A stretch of DNA of 64,000 bases from JANPCX01 sp966211815 (GTDB lineage Bacteria; Pseudomonadota; Gammaproteobacteria; Burkholderiales; Burkholderiaceae_C): positions 37,689 through 101,688 of the forward strand of contig CBIHOD010000007.1 in NCBI GenBank assembly GCA_966211815.1, written 5' to 3'. A model generated the notes under the pieces. The model saw only the letters and a list, made by a program, of their open reading frames with translations, searched no databases and had not been told where the DNA came from. The position numbers and the translations under genes are program-made. This document shows positions 50,704-59,200 of the stretch, piece by piece (the stretch's first letter is position 1; each line of letters starts with the position of its first letter).

Positions 50704-51570
50704 ATGCTGTATCCCGAACTTTTCAAGCAACTCGAAGCCGTGCGCTGGAGCATGGACACCGACATCCCTTGGGAGCGCTTCGACGCCGGGCTGCTCACCG
50801 ACGAGCAGGCGCAGACCGTCAAGATGAACGCGATCACCGAGTGGGCCGCGCTGCCGGCGACCGAGATGTTCCTGCGCGACAACCGCGACGACAGCGACTT
50901 TTCCGCCTTCATGAGCGTGTGGTTCTTCGAGGAGCAGAAGCATTCCCTGGTGCTGATGGAATACCTGCGCCGCTTCCGCCCCGAGCTGGTGCCCAGCGAA
51001 CAGGAGCTGCACGAAGTGCGCTTCGAGTTCGACCCCGCCCCGGCGCTGGAGACGCTGATGCTGCATTTCTGCGGCGAGATCCGCCTGAACCACTGGTACC
51101 GCCGCGCGGCCGAATGGCACACCGAGCCGGTGATCAAGGCCATCTACGAGACGCTGGCCCGCGACGAAGCCCGCCACGGCGGCGCCTACCTGCGCTACAT
51201 GAAGCGCGCGCTCACGAAGTTCGGCGACGAGGCCAAGGCGGCGTTCGCCAAGGTCGGCGTGCTGATGGCCAGCGCCCGCCGCACCGCCCAGGCGCTGCAC
51301 CCGACCAACCTGCACGTGAACGAGAAGCTGTTCCCGCGCGACACCATCCAGAGCCGCCTGCCCGATCCCAGCTGGCTGGAGCAATGGCTCGACAAGCAGA
51401 TCCAGTTCGACGCCGTGTGGGAGAGCAAGGTCGTCGAGCGCATCCTGCACAACATGAGCCTGCTGATGGAGCGCAGCTTCGCCAGCGTCCAGGAACTCAA
51501 CCGCTTCCGCAAGGAAGTCACCGCGTCCCTCGCGGCCGCGTCGCCCCGCGCGGCCGGTCAGGCGGGTTGA
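50704..51570 (+). CDS. Ferritin-like diiron-domain protein
   Basis: 288 residues, mostly helical. Two E-x-x-H elements (FFEEQKHSLVLMEYL and ARDEARHGGAYLRYM) with further acidic residues in the paired helices (ITEWAAL and FCGEIRLNHWYRR) give the four-helix diiron signature. Relatives are annotated only as ferritin-like or acyl-ACP desaturase-like proteins, and the activity is not known. No signal peptide. A hairpin terminator follows the stop. Confidence 0.75.
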   Translation: MLYPELFKQLEAVRWSMDTDIPWERFDAGLLTDEQAQTVKMNAITEWAALPATEMFLRDNRDDSDFSAFMSVWFFEEQKHSLVLMEYLRRFRPELVPSEQELHEVRFEFDPAPALETLMLHFCGEIRLNHWYRRAAEWHTEPVIKAIYETLARDEARHGGAYLRYMKRALTKFGDEAKAAFAKVGVLMASARRTAQALHPTNLHVNEKLFPRDTIQSRLPDPSWLEQWLDKQIQFDAVWESKVVERILHNMSLLMERSFASVQELNRFRKEVTASLAAASPRAAGQAG

Positions 51571-51599
51571 CCGGCCGCCATCCGCCTTCGCCGATGAAG

Positions 51600-51630
51600 A
51601 AAGCCCGCTTCGAGTGGGCTTTGTTTTTTC
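51600..51630 (+). terminator. Rho-independent terminator after the ferritin-like gene
   Basis: AAAGCCC and GGGCTTT pair around GCTTCGAGT and run into GTTTTTT, 30 bases after the stop. Confidence 0.75.
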
Positions 51631-51648
51631 CTTCCGCCGCGGGGCCCG

Positions 51649-52341
51649 TCAACGCGGCACGTAGTCGGGCTTGACCTGGGGATTCTGCTGGTGGCGGGCG
51701 ATCATCGCCTTCTGTGCCTGCTGGCGGTCGGCCTTCACGCGCTGGGCGCTGGCGCGCTGCTCGATGAGCTGGGCATAGGGTTTGATGTCGATGCCCGCCT
51801 CCACCAGGAAGTCCTGGCCATAGATGGCCTTGGTGGTCAGCCCGAGCAAGGGCAGCGACGCCCAGGCGCAGCAATCGGCCTGGGTGAAGGTGGCGCCCGC
51901 GACATAAGGCTCGAAGCGGGCCAGCCGCTGGAAGCCTTCCAGGTTCTTCTTCAGCAGCGGCCCGACGCGCTCGAGGGTCTCGGCGCTGGCCGAGCCGCCG
52001 AAGAAGGCCTGGCCGTAGAGCGGCCGCGCCACCAGCTCCAGGTTCAGGTCGATGAACATGCAGAGTTCCTTGACCTTGGCCAGCGCATAGGCCTCTTTCG
52101 GAACCAAAGGCGGGTCGGGGCGCAGCGCCTCCAGGTAGTCGAGGATGGCCTGGCTCTCGCTCATCGGGCCCTGCGGCGTGCGCAGGTGCGGCACTTTGCC
52201 GATCGGGGAATCGCGTCGCGCCGACGGCTCGGTGGAACCGGGGGGCACGAACTCCTCGGTGAAGTCGACGCCCTTTTCGAGCAGGGCCAGCTTGGCCTTG
52301 TTGTAGTAATTGGAAATCGGTGTGCCGCACAGCGTGATCAT
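51649..52341 (-). CDS. Glutathione S-transferase family protein
   Basis: 230 residues. N-terminal thioredoxin-like domain (about 1-75: TLCGTPISNYYNKAKLALLEKGVDF, then GKVPHLRTPQGPMSESQAILDYLEAL, with the cis-Pro in KVPHL and the Glu-Ser glutathione contact) and a C-terminal all-helical domain. Conjugates or reduces electrophiles; substrate not evident. The start at 52341 matches the family; the longer frame from 52428 is rejected. Convergent with the ferritin-like gene. Confidence 0.88.
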   Translation of the reverse strand: MITLCGTPISNYYNKAKLALLEKGVDFTEEFVPPGSTEPSARRDSPIGKVPHLRTPQGPMSESQAILDYLEALRPDPPLVPKEAYALAKVKELCMFIDLNLELVARPLYGQAFFGGSASAETLERVGPLLKKNLEGFQRLARFEPYVAGATFTQADCCAWASLPLLGLTTKAIYGQDFLVEAGIDIKPYAQLIEQRASAQRVKADRQQAQKAMIARHQQNPQVKPDYVPR

Positions 52342-52458
52342 GGGGGGTCTCCTGGTCCGAAGTTCGCCCGGGGCGGGTCGCGGCAGTCTAAAAGCGGCGG
52401 GGCGGCGCATTGCCATTGCACGGCGCAATGCTGCCTTGCGGGCGCCCGGCCGCCCCGG

Positions 52459-53142
52459 TCATTCCGCGCAGTTCGCGTCCGTTCGCCTCCGGGAAAACCT
52501 GCAGGCGGCGATCCACATCAGCATGATCGCGAGGCCTGCGACCGCGCCGCTGGCGTGCGCCCAGGGGACCACGGCGATGTCCCAGCCCGCCACTTCGCGC
52601 AGTCCCGCCGGGCGCCATGGGGTTTCGGCGATGACCTTGGCGATCAGGCCCGCGCACAGCGCGGCCGCGATGCGGCGCTCGGCGCGCCGGCCTTCCGCCA
52701 GCAGCTGTGCCGTCGCCACGGCCACGCCGGCGTGCAGGATGCCGGACAAGCCGCCGTAGTGCAGCACGTCGGGCCGGGCCAGCAGCGCCAAGTGGCAGGG
52801 CGGGACCGCGGCCAGCCAGGCAGCGGTGCAGCGCGATGGCAGCCTGGCAGACGTGCCCAGCAGCGCGACCAGCAGCAAGGCCAGCAGGTTGCCGCCCAGG
52901 TGCATCGGGCTGTAGTGGACAGCCGCCGCGGTGAAGAGTCTCCAAGGCTCGGCGGCCCAGAGGCCGGGCTGCCAATCGATCATGGCGCGGTCCACCCAGC
53001 CCTGGGCGTGGGCGCCCCAGGCCAGCAGGGACGCGGCGCCGAGCAGCAGGCTCACCGCCATCCAGGCGAAGGCCGGGCCCGCAGCGGACGGGCGCGCCGG
53101 CGCTGGAGCGGCGCCGGCCTTCAGCCGAAGACCGCGCGCCAC
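52459..53142 (-). CDS. Rhombosortase (rhomboid-family serine protease)
   Basis: 227 residues from a GTG inside glnE, or 200 from ATG 53061. Six hydrophobic segments. Signatures: EPWRLFTAAAVHYSPMHLGGNLLALL, the catalytic Ser in HYGGLSGILHAGVAV (G-x-S-G) and the partner His in WAHASGAVAG. This short rhomboid form is that of rhombosortases, which cut C-terminal GlyGly-CTERM tags of surface proteins. The GTG start is preferred because it gives a basic RGLRLK run before the first helix; it overlaps the 3' end of glnE by 22 bases. Confidence 0.75.
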   Translation of the reverse strand: MARGLRLKAGAAPAPARPSAAGPAFAWMAVSLLLGAASLLAWGAHAQGWVDRAMIDWQPGLWAAEPWRLFTAAAVHYSPMHLGGNLLALLLVALLGTSARLPSRCTAAWLAAVPPCHLALLARPDVLHYGGLSGILHAGVAVATAQLLAEGRRAERRIAAALCAGLIAKVIAETPWRPAGLREVAGWDIAVVPWAHASGAVAGLAIMLMWIAACRFSRRRTDANCAE

Positions 53143-55877
53143 AGCGCCAGCACCGATTCGCGCTGCGGGGCCAGCGGCTCGGGCGGCACCTGGGTGGACT
53201 GTTCGTTCAGCCGCGCCTTGTGTTGCGCGCGCCGCAGTTCGCGGTAAGCATCGGCGGCCTGGCCGCCGATCCCCTGCGGCAACAGCCCGCAGGATTCCGC
53301 CGCCTTGAGCAGCGCGATGTTGCCGGCGTTGGCCAGCAAGGCGGGGTGGCCGGCGCTGTGCGCCAGCACGAGGAATTGCACGCAGAACTCGACGTCCATC
53401 ATGCCGCCCGGGCTGTGTTTGACGTCGAACAGCCCGCCCTTGACCGGGTGGGCGGCGCGCACCTTCTCCCGCATGGCCTGGATCTCGGCGCGCAGGTCGG
53501 CCTCGACCCGCGGCGCGCACAGCACGCCCCGGCGCACGGCTTCGAAGCGTTCGCCGAGGCCGGGGTGGCCGGCGCACAGGCGCGCGCGCGTCAGGGCCTG
53601 GTGTTCCCAGGTCCAGGCGGTGTTGCTGCCGCGGCCGGTCTGGTAGTTCTCGAAGGCGGCGATCGAGGTCACCAGCAGACCGGCGTTGCCGTTGGGGCGC
53701 AGCGCGGTGTCGATGTCGAACAGCTCGCCGGCGGCGGTGCGCACCGTCAGCCAGTTGATCAGCTTGCGCACGTAGGCGCCGTAGACCTCGGCGACGTGGT
53801 CCGGGTCGTCCTCCATGCTGTCGTCGTAGACGAAGACGAGGTCGAGGTCGCTGCCGTAGCCCAGTTCCTTGCCGCCGAGCTTGCCGTAGGCGATGACGGC
53901 GAACTGCGGCTCCTCCCGGTGGGCCTGGCGCAGGTGCTGCCAAGTCCAGCGCAGCGTGCAGGCCAGCGTGGCGTCGGCCAGCGCGGAGAGGTCGTCGGCG
54001 ACCTGCTCGACCGTGATGCGGCCTTCGACGTCGCGCACCAGCGTGCGGAACAGCTCGGCGTGGTGGGCGCGCCGCAGCGTGTCGATCAGCGCTTCTTCGT
54101 GGGCCTCGCCGGAGCGCTCCCAGGCGCTGCGGCGGTCCTCCAGCTCGGCGAGGAATTCGGCGGTGTCGACGCGGCGGTGCAGCAGCCGCTCGTCGGCGAG
54201 CTCGTCGATCACGCCGGGGTGGCGCAGCAGGTAGCGCATCGGCCAGCGCGCGGCGCCCAGCAGGTGCAGCAGCCGCTGGTGCACCTCGGGCCGCTCGACC
54301 AGCATCGCCAGGTAGCTTTCGCGGCGCAGCAGCGGGTCGAGCCAGTCGACGAAGTGCAGCACCGCGTCCATGCCGCAGCGGCCCGCCGCGACGGCCTGCG
54401 CCGATCGGCCCACCAGCTTGGCCAGGCGCAGCTTGCTGTCGTCGCGCAGGCTGCGCACGCGGGTCTGGGCGCACCAGGACTTGACGCGTTCGGCCAGCTC
54501 GGGCGGCAGCCGCTCGATGAAGCTTTCGCTGTCCACCGGCACCGGCGCTTGCCCGCAGCCGCGCCCGCGGCATTCGGTGGGCGCCGCCGCGCCCGAGGGC
54601 GACTTGCCTTCGCTGAGCAGCGCGTCGAACTCGGTGGCGACGAACTCGCGCACCTCGCCCAGGCGGTCCAGCAGCAGGCAGGCGTCGGCGCTGCACGGCG
54701 TGCCCAGGCTTTCGGCGATCCAGCGCAGGTCGGCGTCGGCGCCGGGCAGCAAGTGGGTCTGCTGGTCGTCGAGGAACTGGATGCGGTGCTCCAGCCTGCG
54801 CAGGAAGACATAGGCGTCGGCCAGTTTGCGGGCCTGCTCGGCGCCGATCAGCCCGCCGGCGGAAAGCTTGTCCAGCGCCTTGAGCGTGGAGCGGGTGCGG
54901 ATCTCGGGGAACTGCCCGCCGCGCACCACCAGCAGCAGCTGCACGATGAATTCGATCTCGCGGATGCCGCCGCGCGAGAGCTTGACGTCGTTGGCGCGCT
55001 CGGGCCGGCCGGCGGCGCGGCGCTGGGCCTCGTCCCGCACCTTGCGGTGCAGCTGGCGCAGGCTCTCGAACACGCCGTAGTCGAGGTAGCGCCGGTAGAC
55101 GAAAGCGGTGATCAGCGATCGCAACGGCAGGGCGCGGCCATTGCCCACGCTGTCGCGCGGCGCGACCACGCGGCTCTTCAGCCAGGCGAAGCGCTCCCAT
55201 TCGCGGCCCTGCACCTGCAGGTATTCCTCCAGCATCGCCATGCTGACGGCGGCCGGGCCGGAGTTGCCGTTCGGACGCAGCGCCAGGTCGACGCGGAAGA
55301 CCTGGCCGTCGTCGGTGGTGTCGCCGATCAGCGCGTAGAGCTTGTGCGCCAGCTGCACGAAGTATTCGTGCGCGGTGACGGGGCTGGCGCCGTCGGTCTG
55401 GCCGTCTTCCTCGTAGACGTAGATGAGGTCGATGTCGGACGACACGTTCAGCTCGCGCGCGCCGAGCTTGCCCATGCCGACCACCCAGAAGTCGATGCGC
55501 TCGCCCTGCGCGTTGCGCGGCGCGCCGTGCTTGAGGTCGAGCGCCGCGCGGCCGTGGGCCAGGGCCAGGTCGAGCGCGGCCTCGGCGAGTTCGGTCATGC
55601 TCAGGGTGATGTCCTGCATCGCGGCGCCGCCTTCGATGTCGAGCACCGCCAGGCGCTCGAGCACCAGGTGGCGCGCCACGCGCAGCGCGCTGGGCAGGTC
55701 GCGGCCGCCGTCCAGCAGCGTGGCGACCAGGCCGGCGACCTGCTCGCGCCTGGGCAGGCCCGGCGGCAGCAGGGGCAGTTCGGCGGCATAGCGCCGGCGG
55801 ATGCGCTGCACGAAGCGGCTGTGGTCGGCGCGGGCCGCGGTGGCGGGCGGGGTCGCCGGGGAACCTGGGCTGCTCAT
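53121..55877 (-). CDS. glnE: Glutamine synthetase adenylyltransferase/adenylyl-removing enzyme
   Basis: 918 residues. Bifunctional regulator that adds or removes AMP on glutamine synthetase according to nitrogen state. Two nucleotidyltransferase domains are visible: the first at VGMGKLGARELNVSSDIDLIYVYEEDG (about 130), the second at YGKLGGKELGYGSDLDLVFVYDD (about 675), each with G-x(n)-S-D-x-D. A Gly/Ala/Arg-rich linker around 440-455 separates them. The 3' end overlaps a rhombosortase gene. Divergent from yhdP across the second hairpin element. Confidence 0.96.
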   Translation of the reverse strand: MSSPGSPATPPATAARADHSRFVQRIRRRYAAELPLLPPGLPRREQVAGLVATLLDGGRDLPSALRVARHLVLERLAVLDIEGGAAMQDITLSMTELAEAALDLALAHGRAALDLKHGAPRNAQGERIDFWVVGMGKLGARELNVSSDIDLIYVYEEDGQTDGASPVTAHEYFVQLAHKLYALIGDTTDDGQVFRVDLALRPNGNSGPAAVSMAMLEEYLQVQGREWERFAWLKSRVVAPRDSVGNGRALPLRSLITAFVYRRYLDYGVFESLRQLHRKVRDEAQRRAAGRPERANDVKLSRGGIREIEFIVQLLLVVRGGQFPEIRTRSTLKALDKLSAGGLIGAEQARKLADAYVFLRRLEHRIQFLDDQQTHLLPGADADLRWIAESLGTPCSADACLLLDRLGEVREFVATEFDALLSEGKSPSGAAAPTECRGRGCGQAPVPVDSESFIERLPPELAERVKSWCAQTRVRSLRDDSKLRLAKLVGRSAQAVAAGRCGMDAVLHFVDWLDPLLRRESYLAMLVERPEVHQRLLHLLGAARWPMRYLLRHPGVIDELADERLLHRRVDTAEFLAELEDRRSAWERSGEAHEEALIDTLRRAHHAELFRTLVRDVEGRITVEQVADDLSALADATLACTLRWTWQHLRQAHREEPQFAVIAYGKLGGKELGYGSDLDLVFVYDDSMEDDPDHVAEVYGAYVRKLINWLTVRTAAGELFDIDTALRPNGNAGLLVTSIAAFENYQTGRGSNTAWTWEHQALTRARLCAGHPGLGERFEAVRRGVLCAPRVEADLRAEIQAMREKVRAAHPVKGGLFDVKHSPGGMMDVEFCVQFLVLAHSAGHPALLANAGNIALLKAAESCGLLPQGIGGQAADAYRELRRAQHKARLNEQSTQVPPEPLAPQRESVLALWRAVFG

Positions 55878-56273
55878 CGTTGTCTACCCGGGATTCCGGG
55901 CGCCTGGTCCGGCAGCCGCTGTGCTAGTGTGCTGTCCCGCAAATAACTGACAAAAATGGAATCGATGGATTGCAAGTCGTGGCAAGGCGCAAACCGCGGC
56001 GATACCCGTGGTATCGCGAGGATTTGCAACGCGGCCATGGCTTGCAAGACACGATTGCATTGGCAGTTATCTGCGGGACAGCACACTAGATTGCCCGGCG
56101 CGCCGCCGAGCCGTGGGACGGGCCGGCGGGTGCCAAGCGAACCACAAGGCGGTACCCGGTAGTTTGGGGACACCGGCACGCCCGTGGCGCGCGGCAGTTG
56201 TTGCCGATGCTGACGCGACCGCCCGGGGCTCCGTGTCGATCCAGCTTGACTTCTTCTTCGCATCGATTGCTTC
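55878..56273. other. Divergent gap between glnE and yhdP
   Basis: 396 bases. The 166-bp element at 55924-56089 fills nearly half; the remaining right part (56090-56273) is GC-rich and shows no gene. Confidence 0.7.
55924..56089. repeat. 166-bp element with 30-bp terminal inverted repeats (copy 2)
   Basis: Ends at 55924-55953 and 56060-56089 begin CTAGTGTGCTGTCCCGC and match as inverted repeats at 28 of 30. Further in, TTGCAAG pairs with CTTGCAA (55970-55976 with 56041-56047). The core, read on the minus strand (about 55980-56036), matches copy 1: GTTGCAAAT, then GATACC-ACG-GGTATC, then TTTGCGCC. Orientation is opposite to copy 1. It lies in a divergent gap, 46 bases before the glnE start codon. 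No coding capacity. Confidence 0.8.
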
Positions 56274-59200
56274 ATGTCCCGCATCCCGCCCGCCCGCCAG
56301 ACCGCCTTCCCGCCGCGCCGCGCCGTCGCCAGGCTGTTGATGCCCGCGCGGCTGCTATGGCGCTCGACGAAATGGTGCGCCCGCCTTGTGTTGGGGTTGT
56401 TGTTGGCGGTTTGGGGCTTGGTCCTGGTGGCCTGGCTCACCCTCCACTGGGGAATTTTGCCGCACATTGAACAATGGCGTGGCCCCCTGGAAACCCAGGC
56501 CACCCGCGCTTTGGGGGTACCCGTCAAGCTCGGAAGCATCCAGGTGCGCTCCAGGGGCTGGGTGCCGTCGGTCGAACTCAACGAAGTGACACTCCTGGAC
56601 GCGCGCGGCCAGCCGGCGCTGGTGTTGCCGCGCGTCACGGCCGCGCTGTCGCCGCATTCTCTGCTTCGCCTGGAGTTGCGCTTCGAGCAGTTGATCCTCG
56701 ACGGCCCGCGCCTGGAGGTCCGCCGCGACGCCGCGGGCCGCGTCTTCGTGGCCGGGCTGCCGCCGCCTTCGGGCGACACCGGCCGCCGCTCCGGGGCGGA
56801 CTGGCTGCTCAGGCAGCACGAGTTCGTCATCCGCGACGGCAGCGTGCGCTGGGTCGACGAACAGCGCCAGGCGCCGCCGCTGCTCTTGTCGGACGTGCAA
56901 CTGGTGATGCGCAACGGCCTGCGCCGCCACGAGATGCGCCTGGACGCCACGCCGCCGCAGGGCTGGGGCCGGCGCTTCAGCCTGCGCGGGCGCTTCACGC
57001 AGCCGCTGCTGGCGCGCGCCGGCCAATGGGAGCGCTGGACGGGCCAGGCCCACGCCGACCTGCCCGAGGCCGACGTGCGCGAACTCGGCCGCCACATGGA
57101 CCTGCCTTTCGAGCTGAAGGAGGGCCGCGGCGCATTGCGCGCCTGGGCGCAATGGCGCCACGGGCGGCCGGAGTCCGCGACGCTCGACATGGCGCTGCGG
57201 GAGGTTTCCGCGCGCCTGTCGCCCGAGCTGGAGCCCCTCGTGCTGAGCGAAGTGCAAGGGCGGCTGCTGGCGCGCCGCGGAGCCTCGGAGCTCCAGTTCG
57301 ACGTCAAGCAGCTGACGTTCACCACCCAGGACGGCCTGCACTGGCCGGCCGCGGACGCGTCGGTCAAGCTCCAGCAGCAACAGCGCGCCCCGGACGCGCC
57401 GGTGACCGGCGGGCAGGTGACCGCGAGCGCTTTCGACCTGAGGCTGCTGTCGCAGGTCGCCGCCCGGCTACCGCTGGGCGACGCGGTCAACCGGTTGCTT
57501 CGCGAGACCGAGCCGCAAGGCCAGTTGCGCGACCTGGACCTGCGCTGGCAAGGCCAGGCGAAGGCGCCCACCGCCTACCGGCTGAAAGCGCGCCTGCAGG
57601 CGCTGTCGCTGCAGGCCAGGCCGGCGGACGACGCCCGCGGCGTCGGCCGGCCCGGCATCCACAACGCGCAGCTGGACATCGACGCCGACCAGTCCGGCGG
57701 CAGCGCCAAGGTCTCGCTCCAGGACGGGCGCATCGACCTGCCCGGCGTGTTCGCCGAACCGGCGGTGCCGCTGCAGCGCCTCTCGGCCGACCTGGGCTGG
57801 CGCATCGAGCCCGCCAAGGAAAAGGACGGCCTGCCGCGCCTGACGCTGCAATGGAACCATGCGCAGTTCGCCAATGCGGACATGCAGGGCGAGGTCTCCG
57901 GAAGCTGGCGCACCGGCGACGGCGCATCCGGCTTCGGCAAAGGCCTGCGCCTGCCCGGCCACCTGCAGCTGGAAGGCAGGCTGTCCGAGGGCGACGTCTC
58001 GCAAGTGGCGCGCTACCTGCCGCAGCGCATCCCCGAGGCGGTGCGCGGTTACCTCGCGAATGCGCTGAACCGCGGCCGCATGGCACAGGTGTCGGTGCGC
58101 GTGCGGGGCGACCTGGCCGAGTTCCCGTTCACCAAGGCGCGCACCGCCGCCGAAGGCGAATTCCGCATCGCCGGCAGGGTGCGCGACGCGACGCTGGCCT
58201 ACGTGCCGAGCATGCCGGCGCACGGCGACACGCCGGCTTGGACGTCGCCCTGGCCGGCTTTCACCGACCTCAACGGCGAAGTGGTGATCGACCGCGACCT
58301 GCTCGAGATCCGCGATGCGCGGGCCCGGGTCATGGGCGTTTCGCTGGACAGGGTCAACGGCCAGGTGCGCGACCTCACCCAGAAAGGCCGGACCACGCTG
58401 CAGATCGCCGGCGAAGGCCGGGGCGAGTTGTCGAACATGCTGCGCTTCGTCGAAACCTCGCCCGTGGGCCGCTGGACCAACCACGCCCTGGGCCGGGCCA
58501 CCGCCGGCGGCGTGGCCGACCTGAAGCTGAACCTCACCTTGCCGGTCTTCGACATGGCCGCCACCGCCGTCAAAGGCAGCGTCTTGCTGCCGGGCAACGA
58601 CCTGCGGCTGCAGCCGGAGCTGCCCTTGCTCGGCGCCGCGCAAGGCCGGGTCGATTTCTCGAACACCGGCTTCGCCGTCGTGGGCGCCACCGCGCGGTTG
58701 ATGGGTGGGGACGCCAGCTTCTCCGGCGGCACGCAGCTGGACCGCAGCGTGCGCATCACCGGCCAGGGCGTGGCCACGGCGGAAGCGGTGCAACGCGCCT
58801 CCGAACTGGGCGCCCTGTCGCGGCTGGCGGCGGCCTTCTCCGGCCAAGCCGCCTACCGGCTGGACCTCGGCGTGGTCGCCGGGCGCACCGAACTGAACCT
58901 CAGCAGCAACCTGGTCGGCTGGGCTTCGCAGTTGCCGGCGCCCCTGGCCAAGCCGGCCGACGCCGCCTGGCCGCTGCGCCTGCAGACCCGCCTGCTGCCG
59001 CCGGAGGCCGCCGCGGCCGGCGATTCGGCGGCCGGCGTCGCCAGGGCGGTCCAGGACAGCCTGAAGGTCGATGTCGGCACGGTGCTGCAAGCCCAGTATG
59101 TCCGCGAATGGCCGGCCGACGACCCCCAGGCGCCGCCACGGGTGCTGCGCGGCGCGGTCGGCGTCGGCGCGGCGGCCCCCGCGATGCCGTCGGCCGGCGT

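Noticed and set aside
53220..55946. 908-codon open frame on the plus strand
   Set aside because: Exact antisense of glnE; the product is His/Gln/Val/Gly-rich as expected from the complement of a high-GC gene, with no family motif.
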